The notes beneath the pieces are model-generated. The model ran no database searches. It was not told the origin of the DNA and saw nothing but the letters and a program-made list of their open reading frames with translations. From a virus, in the IMG/VR virus record IMGVR_UViG_3300040806_001057, positions 1 through 64,000 of that record: a DNA stretch of 64,000 nt; one strand, 5' to 3'. Shown here one piece after another: positions 16,232 through 26,148 of this stretch. The first letter of the stretch is position 1. Every line of letters starts with the position of its first letter. Position numbers and translations under genes: made by a program.

Positions 16232-16594
16232 ATGAGCATACTAACATTAACTCCAGCAGCAGAGAAACAAATCGATCTTCTAAGTGAAGAAAACAACTGC
16301 TACGGCATTACACTAAACATCAAGGGTGGTGGATGTGCTGGATTTGAATACGAATGGGGTACAGTAGCTACTCCAGCAGACTTAGCAGCAGATGACGAAG
16401 TTGTAAAAACAACAAATGGATGTGCGTTTGTAGTAGGCGCTCACAGTTTAATGTTTCTAATAGGAACCGAAGTGGATTATGTAAAAAGTTTAGTTGGTGC
16501 TAACTTTGAAATAAACAATCCAAATGCACAGAGTTCATGCGGATGTGGCGTAAGCGTCAACTTCGATATGGATAATTTAGTACCACAGTTTTAA
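16232..16594 (+). CDS. HesB/IscA-type Fe-S carrier protein
   Basis: 120 residues, an A-type iron-sulfur carrier that holds a cluster or iron and passes it to apo-proteins. The three conserved Cys are present: GGGCAGFEY near residue 35 and SSCGCGVSV near residues 101-103. Length is normal (about 107-120). AAAGGA at 16220-16225 precedes the ATG. It lies directly before the largest tail-fibre gene, behind a late promoter, a position which I recall for hesB-like genes in other marine T4-like phages. Cluster delivery to the window's radical SAM proteins or ferredoxin is an inference. Confidence 0.88.
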   Translation: MSILTLTPAAEKQIDLLSEENNCYGITLNIKGGGCAGFEYEWGTVATPADLAADDEVVKTTNGCAFVVGAHSLMFLIGTEVDYVKSLVGANFEINNPNAQSSCGCGVSVNFDMDNLVPQF

Positions 16595-16605
16595 AGGATA
16601 AAGAA

Positions 16606-19600
16606 ATGGCAAGACAAGAAGTTGATATTGGTATCGAGGGTAATGACGGCACAGGCGATAGCATCCGTGAAAGTTTCAAAAAAGTAAATACAAACTTTAC
16701 TGAACTATATGCTGTATTTGGGCTTGGCGGTGCAATATCATTTAAAAATATCGACGATGTTCCTGATTCATATTTAGGAAACACAGGTGCTATCACAGCA
16801 GTTAACAGTACAGAAACTGGGTTAAACTTTTATAAGTTTGTTAGTGATACTGGCAATAACGGCTCGGATAAAGCAGTTAATACTATTAATAATAGTGTCG
16901 TTGTTGAGTTTGATGATGTAGATCCTGCTACGCCTAATCAAAGCGGCACAGTCAAGATTATCATCAATGATCCACATATTGAACGTGATCCTGATCCGGT
17001 ATTAAATGCTCCCTTAAACGCTCAAGCAGTAACAGCATATAGTAATGCTATTAATACAACACTAAGAAATACCGGAGCAGGTGATGATATTAATACACTT
17101 GTTACCAACTGGGCAACTACACATCCTGGATCAGCAGCTATTTCTACTGACAATGTTATCATCAGTAAGGGTTATGCAGATGATAACTATGTAAATGTAG
17201 CAGGCGATACCATGACTGGTGCTTTGAATGTTCCAGCAAGTGCTACTGGTACACAAGTTCCACAAACACAAGAAGTTATTACACGAGCAGGTAGCGAAAC
17301 CAACAGACGTATGTTAGACACACTTTACCTAGCGGATCACCCAAATCCTCTCGAAGGGTTCGGCGCTCCAAATGGTAAAGATGATTTACAAGCTGTTACA
17401 AAACTTTATGTTGATACACAGGGCTATGCTAGTGCAACAAACATTTATGTTTCAACATCTGGCGATGATTCACAAAAAGCAGCTCCAGCTGGCCAAGAAG
17501 GTAGGTCGCCACAGTATGCTTACAAATCTGTTAATGCTGCTATGATTAAAGCAGAATCGATTATTGAAGCTACTCCATACGAACCTGGTCCTTATGTACA
17601 GCAAGTAACATACGACAATGGCGCTGTTAATAGTATTATTGATAGTATTACAGGATATACCAGTCCAGCAACCGCAGTAGCAGCTAGTAACTTAGCTGTG
17701 TCTAATACAAACTCTATACAAGAATTTGTACAAGATTACATTGAAGTTAACTTTGCAGACTTAACATACGATATACAACTTTGTAAACGTGATGTACAAC
17801 TAATGATCGATTCTGTAAGACTTGATGTTAATGCAGGATTAACAGTAAACTATCTATCACGTTGGGCAGGCCTAAGATACAATGCAAACCCAAGTGCAAT
17901 TAAAGCACAAGTAGATCAAGGAGCAGCTACACGAGCATCAATTGCTGTGGTTAGAGCACAGTTGGTTAGTGCATTTAATGACGCTAATACAGCAGCACCG
18001 GGCACAATCTCAGCAAGTGTTATTACAGCCTACACTGATCGTTTTAATGAAATCATTGACATTTTGTCAGGAACAGATGTTGCCCTTGCAGCTACAGGCG
18101 CAGGATATACATTTGCATTTACTAATGGTACAAACGCAGCAGTTGATCAAGGTGGTGAAGGCAATCCTGATCTTATTGAAGGTAAAATCATTGTAGGGAA
18201 ACTATCAGGTGCAAAAGGTATTATTACTGATTACACTCGTAGCGCAAGTGTTACTACTGATAGTATAGTAGTTGACCTAGTTGAACCTATTGAGTTTATT
18301 GCAGGTGAAGAACTAGAATTTGGTAATATTACTAGAAACAACCAAATCACAGTAAGAATTGAAAGTGGTATTTATTACGAACACCTTCCTATTAAGTTAC
18401 CTGAAAACGTAAGTATCAAAGGCGATGAGTTTAGACGAGTTGTTCTACGTCCAAAGCCTGGTGTTTCGCAGAGTAAATGGAATCATACATATTTCTATAG
18501 AGATATTGTAACTGATGGACTTATATCAGCATATTCACCAGCTGCAACACTAACAAATGTGTCTGCTGATGATCCGGCACGTACACTAGGAACATATCAG
18601 ATAGGTGTAGATGATTGGGGATCTAATGGTGCCGGCGTAAAAGCTACATTCCAGGTTATTGTTTTATCAGGTGGAGCCTGTACTGTAACCATTACAAGTG
18701 GCGGCGATGGATTTATTGTTGGCGAAACAATAACTATTAACGACAGTAAAATTGGTGCTGGTGGCGGAGCAGACTTAACGTTTGATATTGCAACTACAGG
18801 CGGCGGCTATCACTTTACACACCCAGTTAGTGGCAAGCAAGGAAAATATGGATATCATTATGTTTCTGATCCTAGTAAAATAGCAGATGTAGGCACCGAT
18901 GCTACAGCCAATCCTGGAAACTTTAAAGAAGCTGCAAGATTGATTGAACTCAACAAAGCCTATTTGGTAGAAGAAACAATCGAATATGTTAATGCAACAT
19001 ATCCTTCCTTGGTTTACAACGAAACCAAATGTCGTAGAGATACTGGATTGATTGTTGACGGTATTGTTAAAGATTTACGTGTAGGTGGAAGAGAAAACAC
19101 TCTTACAAATCAAGGCGCATACTATGCAGGTGCCGTTGCAGGACAAGAAACAGAAACTGCCGCAGCAATAACAAATCTAAAAGCTATTATCACAAACGTA
19201 CTAGCCAACGATTCAGGCAATGGTTATGCAGGAACAGGAAGTGTTGCTCAGATATTTGATGAAGATTATACAGCAGAAACCGAATCAAATACACAAGCTA
19301 ATGCGTTGGTCGATTGTGTTGCATATTTTAATAATGTAAACTATAATCCTCCATTAAACAACAGTGAAATGGATGTTCTACTGTGTAATGATGGTACTAT
19401 TGTAAGAAACATTACTGTACAAAGACAAGGCGGATTTATGATGGTGCTTGACCCAGAAGGTCAAATATTAACACGTTCGCCTTATTGTCAAACAGGATCA
19501 AGTTTTGCACAATCAAAAGGAACAAACAGAAACTTTGCAGGCGGATTGTTTGTTGACGGATATGCAGGTAATATGCCTGCAACTATTGACACAGTAAATA

Positions 19601-22600
19601 GTGCATTTAGTATTAGTGTAAGTTCACCGACTGATCAAGGTTTATTTGTAAGAAGACCTCCTACACCGTTTCCGTTCTTTATCAACGGTGCAAGATATCA
19701 AGTTAACACAATATCTGCATACGATAAAGCTGCCGGAACTGCTACATTTATTTTAGATGAAACCAGTAATCCAAGCGAAAGTACATCACGCAACATAGAT
19801 AATATTACACAGGCAGCAACCGCTGTGCTGCGCACAACTACTGTACATCCATACTCAGATGCAGATCGTATTACAATCAGTAATGTAAATGGTATGGTTG
19901 AAATAAACAGTGCTACGTTGTATGTTAAAACCACAATCAATCCAAATGAAGTCGAACTATATACCGATGCAGCTCTAACAGCAGGTTATAATACTAGTGC
20001 ATTTAGTGCATACACAGGCAGCGGCCTTGCTCAAACGTTTGTAGTTGGTCGAGGGTATACTGGCAGCACTGGTGTTGACATATTTGTACAAAGTGGTGGT
20101 AACAGAAGTATGTTAGCAAACGACTTTACACAAATCAACGATTTAGGGTTTGGTGCATTATGTGTTAACAACGCACTAGCAGAACTTGTTAGTATGTTTA
20201 CATACTATTGTCATACTGGATATCTTGCACTAGACGGATCTCAAATACGTAGTCTTGGAGGCAACAACAGTTATGGTATTTACGGACTGGTTTCGGCAGG
20301 CGCAGATCCAGATGAAGTTGCTACAGATGTTACACTAGGTGCTAATATGGTATTTCCTGGAAAAACATTTAGAGCAGATGGCATATTAGATTTTTCAGCT
20401 GCGGCACCGTCTACAGGAAATATTAGTGCAGGACAAACACTAACACAAGGCTTGATCAATGCTACTATTACCGCTGTTACACAAGCAAGTCCAGCATCAG
20501 TTACTGCAACTGGACATGGGCTAACCAATGCCGATCTAGTTACAATATCTGGAGTTGTTGGTATGACAGAACTAAATGGCTTGCAGTTTTATGTAAGTGT
20601 AACAAATGTTAACGAATTTACATTGTACACTGACGCTGGATTAAGTTCTGCATATGATTCTTCAACCAACACTGCATACACTAGTGGAGGTGTTGCAACT
20701 AGAGCAGCTAATGCGACAGGTATACTAAGTTTCACAGGTGAAGAAGATGGTAGTGGAGATCCTACTAGATTGTATGTACATACCACAACAGGAACATTCA
20801 ACACAACTGCAACTATTACTTCACCTACAAGTACAAATGTTGGTATTCCGGCAACAGTTACAACACTAGACAATGATGCACCAGAAGATTCGTTGTTTAT
20901 GTATGTTTATGATTTAAAAGAATATCCTCATAACGTAAGTGAAGTTGAAATACTACACAATACTGGATTGTATCAACCATACGAAATAACAAACGCAAGT
21001 GATGCCAACTTTACATTAAGTAGTTACGACATTGACACTAGTAGTGCAGTCGGACTTACAGGTACATACACTGCTGATACAGCTATCTTTAAAGTCAAGA
21101 AAACACGAGCTGACAACTACAGTGTTGATATTACAGGAGGCGGCAGTGGAGCAGGTGCAGCCGGCGAGACAATCATTATTCCAGGTACACTGCTTGGCGG
21201 TGCTACACCTGCTAACGATGCTACTATTACAACAACAGATGTAGACGGTGGAGTAATAACGGCTGCTAGTATTGCAGGTACTCCGAGATTTGATGATAGT
21301 ACTCCTGTGCGTGATGGTAAAGTATGGAAGTTAAACTTTGGTACTGGACTCGAAGGAACAGCATCAAATGGTTTACAAGAAAATACTGATCACGATACCA
21401 AACTTGTAATACGTCACAAGCAAAACTTCTTACTCGATGACTTTGGTACAGAAGAACTACCAACTCGTCCAAGTACAGCATTTACTTTCACGCAAGATAC
21501 TACAGAGTATGTGTATCGTACTATTCTATTCGGCAATCAAATCACAGATGGAGTAACTACAACGGCTAACCAGCGTATGGTGACATTTGATAGTAACTTT
21601 AGATACACTGATTTAAGCGTTAATCAAAGTATAATAACCGCTACTGAAAGTTTCTTTAGTGCTAACAGTACTGTAAACTCAAACTATACTGATATTGTAG
21701 CTGCTGCCACACCAAGTGCAACTATTACAATGGGTGCTACTGCTGCAACTACAAGCACAGACGGGAGTAGATTTATTGCAATTGGGCAACTAGATGCTAC
21801 TGAAAGAACACGTTTAGCAAATGCTGATATGATTGTTACATGGGGCGGCAAAACCTATCAGATAGATGACTATGCAGAATACTCATACACAGGTGGCAGC
21901 GGTACTGTTGCAATGGCTGTAATACAGATTTCTGATGTTGCTAATACAGATATTCACTGGCCTGCATTGAATCCTGGACTTGCTAAGACATTGGTCAACA
22001 GTGGTGGTATAACACTAAAAGCTGGATTATCATCTGGAGAAGCAGCAGAGATTACTGTTAACATTAGTACCAACAGAGCAACAGGACACGATATGCTTGA
22101 CATTGGTACAGGTGGATTTAACACCAGTAACTATCCAGAACGTATTTACGGTTCACCATTTGGATTTGCTCCTGTTTCATCCGGCGATGCAATCGACAGT
22201 ACTGGTAATGCAAGTGCAGCACAAGTACAAGAACGCAACAAAGGTCGAGTTTTTGCTACACTTACTGACCAAGATGGTTTCTTCCGTGTAGGTAGATTCT
22301 TTACAGTCGACCAAGGTACTGGTAGTGTTACATTCAATGCTGCACTTGTTCTTACAAACATTGATGGTATTGGATTTAAGCGTGGTGTGCGTGTTAACGA
22401 GTTTAGCAACGACGATACGTTTACTGATGCCAAAGGCGATGCAGTACCAACACAGACTGCAACAGAAGGTTACATAGATCAGCGTTTAGGATTTGATAGA
22501 GATGGCGCTACAGGCGGTACAGTTATCGGTCCAGGCGTAATGAGTTTAGGTGGTCCAGGGTTTAGTCAAACTATTATGAACAGTGACATGAACTTGGGTA

Positions 22601-23697
22601 GTAATCGTATTACTAACTTAGGAACACCAACTGCTTCAAGTGATGCTACAACAAAACAATATGTTGATCAAAAAACAGATCAACTAAATGATATCGGCGA
22701 TGTAACTATTACAGGAACAGGCGCTCCTATCACTAGCAACATTTTAGCATTTGTAGGAACTAATCAACAAAGTGTAAATGTTGAAGTAACTGGCGATATT
22801 GGACTTACATATACAAGTGGTAATAGTATTACAGCAAATATCAATACTGGTGTTATTGTTAACAATGATATTAATGCTAGTGCTGCAATAGATCAAAGCA
22901 AACTTAATATGAATGCTGCGACTACAAGAGTAAATGCAGTTGGTATTACACAAGCAGACTTAGGGTTGGCGAGTTTCCATAGTACACAGTTTACATCAAC
23001 CAATGGCTGGATAGAGCTTGAAGACTTGGGTGTTGTAAATGCTAAACTAGCAAATGATGATGTAACTATTGGTGGCACTAGTATTGCACTTGGTGCAACA
23101 AGTACAAGTATTACAGGCTTAACAGGTCTTACATTTGATAGTGGTACTATTAGTGGTACCGTTGGTATAAACATCACAGGTAGCATTACACATACAGGTA
23201 ATATTGTAGGTCCAGCAAACAGCGGCGCAGACAATGGTGTGAGTATTGGTAGTAGTACAAATAGATACAACACTGTATGGGCAACAACATTTAATGGTGA
23301 AGCAACCGCAGCACTATATGCCGACCTTGCAGAGAACTATTTAGGTGATGCAGCATATGAACCAGGAACAGTACTTGTATTTGGCGGTGATGAAGAAGTT
23401 ACTGCATGTACTGCCAAAGGACAAACTAGTGCAGCAGGTGTTGTTACAACCAATCCAGCACACTTAATGAATAGTGCATTGCAAGGCGAACATGTAGTAG
23501 GTGTAGCACTACAAGGGAGAGTCCCTTGTAAAGTTATTGGTAAGGTTGCCAAAGGTGACATGCTTGTTACAAGTGCTGTACCAGGTTATGCTATTGTCAA
23601 CAACACACCAAATGTCGGACAAGTTATTGGTAAGGCAGTTGGAACAAAGGACGACAGCGAACGTGGTGTTGTTGAAGTAGTAGTAGGGAGAGTATAA
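16606..23697 (+). CDS. Giant tail-fibre protein
   Basis: 2363 residues, the largest gene here. It begins with a module (EGNDGTGDSIRESFKKVN, then NFTELY) shared with the proteins at 23697 and 25437, probably an attachment or trimerisation unit. Internal repeats include a pair around residues 371-408 and 786-824 (CKRD/CKRRD-centred) and a pair around 1064-1130 and 1284-1345 with the TISGVxGMxELN pattern. The last 150 residues (ADLAENYL...YEPGTVLVFGG, then Gly/Val-rich) match the C-terminal domain common in marine phage fibres, possibly a self-cleaving or chaperone-like domain. Low complexity in Thr, Ser, Asn and Gly fits an extended beta-rich fibre. It is the likely host-recognition protein. 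Confidence 0.88.
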   Translation: MARQEVDIGIEGNDGTGDSIRESFKKVNTNFTELYAVFGLGGAISFKNIDDVPDSYLGNTGAITAVNSTETGLNFYKFVSDTGNNGSDKAVNTINNSVVVEFDDVDPATPNQSGTVKIIINDPHIERDPDPVLNAPLNAQAVTAYSNAINTTLRNTGAGDDINTLVTNWATTHPGSAAISTDNVIISKGYADDNYVNVAGDTMTGALNVPASATGTQVPQTQEVITRAGSETNRRMLDTLYLADHPNPLEGFGAPNGKDDLQAVTKLYVDTQGYASATNIYVSTSGDDSQKAAPAGQEGRSPQYAYKSVNAAMIKAESIIEATPYEPGPYVQQVTYDNGAVNSIIDSITGYTSPATAVAASNLAVSNTNSIQEFVQDYIEVNFADLTYDIQLCKRDVQLMIDSVRLDVNAGLTVNYLSRWAGLRYNANPSAIKAQVDQGAATRASIAVVRAQLVSAFNDANTAAPGTISASVITAYTDRFNEIIDILSGTDVALAATGAGYTFAFTNGTNAAVDQGGEGNPDLIEGKIIVGKLSGAKGIITDYTRSASVTTDSIVVDLVEPIEFIAGEELEFGNITRNNQITVRIESGIYYEHLPIKLPENVSIKGDEFRRVVLRPKPGVSQSKWNHTYFYRDIVTDGLISAYSPAATLTNVSADDPARTLGTYQIGVDDWGSNGAGVKATFQVIVLSGGACTVTITSGGDGFIVGETITINDSKIGAGGGADLTFDIATTGGGYHFTHPVSGKQGKYGYHYVSDPSKIADVGTDATANPGNFKEAARLIELNKAYLVEETIEYVNATYPSLVYNETKCRRDTGLIVDGIVKDLRVGGRENTLTNQGAYYAGAVAGQETETAAAITNLKAIITNVLANDSGNGYAGTGSVAQIFDEDYTAETESNTQANALVDCVAYFNNVNYNPPLNNSEMDVLLCNDGTIVRNITVQRQGGFMMVLDPEGQILTRSPYCQTGSSFAQSKGTNRNFAGGLFVDGYAGNMPATIDTVNSAFSISVSSPTDQGLFVRRPPTPFPFFINGARYQVNTISAYDKAAGTATFILDETSNPSESTSRNIDNITQAATAVLRTTTVHPYSDADRITISNVNGMVEINSATLYVKTTINPNEVELYTDAALTAGYNTSAFSAYTGSGLAQTFVVGRGYTGSTGVDIFVQSGGNRSMLANDFTQINDLGFGALCVNNALAELVSMFTYYCHTGYLALDGSQIRSLGGNNSYGIYGLVSAGADPDEVATDVTLGANMVFPGKTFRADGILDFSAAAPSTGNISAGQTLTQGLINATITAVTQASPASVTATGHGLTNADLVTISGVVGMTELNGLQFYVSVTNVNEFTLYTDAGLSSAYDSSTNTAYTSGGVATRAANATGILSFTGEEDGSGDPTRLYVHTTTGTFNTTATITSPTSTNVGIPATVTTLDNDAPEDSLFMYVYDLKEYPHNVSEVEILHNTGLYQPYEITNASDANFTLSSYDIDTSSAVGLTGTYTADTAIFKVKKTRADNYSVDITGGGSGAGAAGETIIIPGTLLGGATPANDATITTTDVDGGVITAASIAGTPRFDDSTPVRDGKVWKLNFGTGLEGTASNGLQENTDHDTKLVIRHKQNFLLDDFGTEELPTRPSTAFTFTQDTTEYVYRTILFGNQITDGVTTTANQRMVTFDSNFRYTDLSVNQSIITATESFFSANSTVNSNYTDIVAAATPSATITMGATAATTSTDGSRFIAIGQLDATERTRLANADMIVTWGGKTYQIDDYAEYSYTGGSGTVAMAVIQISDVANTDIHWPALNPGLAKTLVNSGGITLKAGLSSGEAAEITVNISTNRATGHDMLDIGTGGFNTSNYPERIYGSPFGFAPVSSGDAIDSTGNASAAQVQERNKGRVFATLTDQDGFFRVGRFFTVDQGTGSVTFNAALVLTNIDGIGFKRGVRVNEFSNDDTFTDAKGDAVPTQTATEGYIDQRLGFDRDGATGGTVIGPGVMSLGGPGFSQTIMNSDMNLGSNRITNLGTPTASSDATTKQYVDQKTDQLNDIGDVTITGTGAPITSNILAFVGTNQQSVNVEVTGDIGLTYTSGNSITANINTGVIVNNDINASAAIDQSKLNMNAATTRVNAVGITQADLGLASFHSTQFTSTNGWIELEDLGVVNAKLANDDVTIGGTSIALGATSTSITGLTGLTFDSGTISGTVGINITGSITHTGNIVGPANSGADNGVSIGSSTNRYNTVWATTFNGEATAALYADLAENYLGDAAYEPGTVLVFGGDEEVTACTAKGQTSAAGVVTTNPAHLMNSALQGEHVVGVALQGRVPCKVIGKVAKGDMLVTSAVPGYAIVNNTPNVGQVIGKAVGTKDDSERGVVEVVVGRV
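23511..23529 (+). other. GC-rich hairpin inside coding sequence
   Basis: ACAAGGGA and TCCCTTGT pair around a three-base loop, near the 3' end of the giant fibre gene. It could pause transcription or mark RNA processing. No T-tract follows, so it is not a standard terminator. Confidence 0.4.
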
Positions 23698-23996
23698 TGG
23701 CACAACAAACAATAAATGTAGGCACTGGAGCAAATACAGGAGGGGGAGATCCCCTCCGCAATGCAATGATAAAAATCAATGAAAACTTTACAGAGTTATA
23801 TGCAGATATAGCAGCACTAGAAGATGGTGACATTACTACGGATATCAAAGGCAGTGTGTTTGCTGATGATAGTACATTATTAGTAGATGCTGTAAATGGT
23901 GTTATTCCGGGTTATGTAAGTTTAGCAACATTGCAATCTGAAGTAGCAGCAAGCGCAGACTTTGCTGACTTTCAAGCAAGAATAGCAGCATTGTAA
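23697..23996 (+). CDS. Short tail-fibre-family protein
   Basis: 99 residues, little more than the shared N-terminal module (INVGTGANTGGGDPLRNAM followed by NFTELYADI) plus a short helical tail. It starts one base inside the giant fibre's stop (TAATG). It may be a connector or a free adaptor subunit, or the remnant of a longer fibre gene. Codons 15-21 carry a strong GC hairpin at 23739-23757. Confidence 0.7.
   Translation: MAQQTINVGTGANTGGGDPLRNAMIKINENFTELYADIAALEDGDITTDIKGSVFADDSTLLVDAVNGVIPGYVSLATLQSEVAASADFADFQARIAAL
23739..23757 (+). other. GC-rich hairpin at start of short fibre gene
   Basis: GGAGGGG and CCCCTCC pair over a five-base loop, only 42 bases after the start codon. The paralogous modules encode the same residues without this stem, so it is not forced by the protein. 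It could act in transcription attenuation or mRNA stability. Confidence 0.4.
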
Positions 23997-24002
23997 ATAT
24001 AC

Positions 24003-24010
24003 GATAAATA
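24003..24010 (+). promoter_or_regulatory. T4-type late promoter element
   Basis: GATAAATA in the gap between the short fibre gene and the 454-residue fibre gene (24034). Confidence 0.6.
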
Positions 24011-24033
24011 TAAAAAAGAACAGGATTTAGAGA

Positions 24034-25398
24034 ATGGCAAATAGATTTCCACTAGTAGTAGACACAAATGACGGTAACAGACTGAAAGAAATCCCTAGTG
24101 GCGACTCATTAGATTTTTCAAGTGTTGGCATTGCTAACCTAACTAGTCTAAGTGTAAGCGGATCACTAAGCGGTAGTACATTATCTACCACCGGAAACGT
24201 TTCCTTAGGCGGCACATTAAATGTAACCGGTGCTAGTACAATAACTACACTGTCAGCAACTACAATGACTGCAACTTCGCTAACACTCAATGGGAATCTT
24301 GTTGTTCCGCAAGTACAAAGTGATTGGACTGAAACAGATACAAACAGTGCTGCATTTATTCTCAACAAACCAGATCTTCAAGCTATTGACAACCTAGACG
24401 ATATCGGAGACGTTTTTGTTTCCGATGCTGTTTTAAATGATGTATTAAAATATGACGGAACAAGTTGGCAAGCATCGCCGGAAGCAGGCGGTATAGGATT
24501 TGCTGATTTTAGTGTTGTAACCAATCCAGCAAGCGGTCAAGGTAGTTTGATATATAATGCTGCTGGTGTGTTTACATTTACTCCTGCCGATGCACTAACT
24601 GCAGGTTCTAATATTAGTTTACTAACCAATGATAGTGAATTTACAACCATTGCTGAGATTAATACAAACAACTATTTACAACAAGGCGATGTTATTGGTA
24701 GCGGAAGAATTACAGCTACAGCAGCAAGTGGGCAAGTTACACTTACATTTGATGCAACAGGTTTGTTAACAATTGAAACTGACACACTTGCAACTGTTAC
24801 AGGCAGAGGTGCAACCACTACAACGGCGCTCGAAGCAGATGCATTTAATCAAGCACCTACAAGTACAAGCACCAACACACTAAAAGATGTAAGCATAGAA
24901 ACACTTGATATTTTAACAAGTATTACAAGTACAGCAGCCAACTTTAGTACAGGCGGCAGTATAAGTGCAACCACAGGCACCGTTACTGGAAATACAGTAA
25001 CAGCTTCAAGTACATTAAATACACCACTGATTGCAGGAGTTGGATCTATAACGAATACTGCTACAATTTCGGTAAACCCAGGAACAAACAATGCTCTTAA
25101 GATCGAAAGCGGGAGGCTAGAACTACTAGCAACCTCGTTACCACCGGCTTCGCCAGTAGCAGGACAAATTTTCTATGATGGCAGTGCATTCTACGGATAT
25201 GTAGGCGACAACGGCAGCGGAAGTGCTGGCGCTGTAATGTTTCCAGCGTTTTACTCAATACTTGGATTACAACTTCCTGCATTTGAAAATGCTGATTTGC
25301 CAAGCGCAGCAGATGGATCCAATGAAGGAATGATAGCATGGGATTTAACAAATAGTAGTGTTGTAGTATTTAATGGAACAAGTTGGTCAAACGTATAA
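24034..25398 (+). CDS. Tail-fibre-like structural protein
   Basis: 454 residues, dominated by Ser, Thr, Gly and Asn. It has short beta-type repeats near the N-terminus (NLTSLSVSGSLSG, STLSTTGNVSLGG), a VQSDWTETDTNSAAF motif common in phage fibres and baseplate-attached proteins, and DIGDVFVSDAVLNDVLKYDG near residue 135. It does not carry the shared N-terminal module. Its own late promoter element precedes it. It is probably an accessory fibre or a host-contacting subunit. Confidence 0.75.
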   Translation: MANRFPLVVDTNDGNRLKEIPSGDSLDFSSVGIANLTSLSVSGSLSGSTLSTTGNVSLGGTLNVTGASTITTLSATTMTATSLTLNGNLVVPQVQSDWTETDTNSAAFILNKPDLQAIDNLDDIGDVFVSDAVLNDVLKYDGTSWQASPEAGGIGFADFSVVTNPASGQGSLIYNAAGVFTFTPADALTAGSNISLLTNDSEFTTIAEINTNNYLQQGDVIGSGRITATAASGQVTLTFDATGLLTIETDTLATVTGRGATTTTALEADAFNQAPTSTSTNTLKDVSIETLDILTSITSTAANFSTGGSISATTGTVTGNTVTASSTLNTPLIAGVGSITNTATISVNPGTNNALKIESGRLELLATSLPPASPVAGQIFYDGSAFYGYVGDNGSGSAGAVMFPAFYSILGLQLPAFENADLPSAADGSNEGMIAWDLTNSSVVVFNGTSWSNV

Positions 25399-25409
25399 TA
25401 CTAGTTTCT

Positions 25410-25417
25410 GATAAATA
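25410..25417 (+). promoter_or_regulatory. T4-type late promoter element
   Basis: GATAAATA, 19 bases before the start of the 233-residue protein at 25437; an AGGAG ribosome-binding site lies between. Confidence 0.6.
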
Positions 25418-25436
25418 TGTATAACAGGAGACTAAC

Positions 25437-26138
25437 ATGGCAATTCAAGATATTAATGTAGGATTACTTGCTAACGACGGCACAGGCGATGATTTACGAG
25501 AAGCATTTATTAAGGTAAATCAAAACTTTGACGAGCTAGATTTAAAAGTATCAGCCGTCACAGAAATCTCAGCAGAAAATATTGGCGATGCCGGTTACGG
25601 AATATTTGCACAAGAAGTTTCAAATACGTTCCAGTTTAGAAAACTATTAGTCGATCCATTATATTCAGATACAATGAGTATACGTATTAGTGATGACGGC
25701 AACAATGTTTATCTAGCTAGTGCAACTGGGTATACTAGAATAACTGACGGAACTACAAGTGCTGTTGTATCTCCAACGACTTTTATTACAATCAATGGTA
25801 CTGGTGCTGCACAAGCAACAGTAGCAGGCGGCGTTGCTCCTAGTATAACAATAGATAGTTTGCTTTCGAGAGAAACAACTCCAACACTTAATGCAACACT
25901 AAATGCTAATAGTAATCCTATTACTAACATTACTTCTCTTAATGATATTACTATGGCAGAACTCGAACAAGCGTTTGAATGGGACTTTGGAGACCTAACA
26001 AGAAATAGAACTAGCATCATTGATTTTATTTTGAAATCAGTAGATGTTGACTTTGGTACATCTCAAGATGTATTCTCTCCTGCAGATGGCACTGCTGATT
26101 TTGGAAATAGTAACGCAACATTCGATGAAGCTTTGTAA
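25437..26138 (+). CDS. Tail-fibre-family structural protein
   Basis: 233 residues. The first 35 (INVGLLANDGTGDDLREAF then NQNFDELDL) are the same module as at the start of the giant fibre and of the short protein at 23697. The middle is Thr/Ser-rich and beta-like, and the C-terminus contains a WDFGDLTRNRTSIIDFIL segment. It probably connects a fibre to the baseplate. It ends 10 bases before the 1307-residue protein. Confidence 0.75.
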   Translation: MAIQDINVGLLANDGTGDDLREAFIKVNQNFDELDLKVSAVTEISAENIGDAGYGIFAQEVSNTFQFRKLLVDPLYSDTMSIRISDDGNNVYLASATGYTRITDGTTSAVVSPTTFITINGTGAAQATVAGGVAPSITIDSLLSRETTPTLNATLNANSNPITNITSLNDITMAELEQAFEWDFGDLTRNRTSIIDFILKSVDVDFGTSQDVFSPADGTADFGNSNATFDEAL

Positions 26139-26148
26139 GGGGATATAA

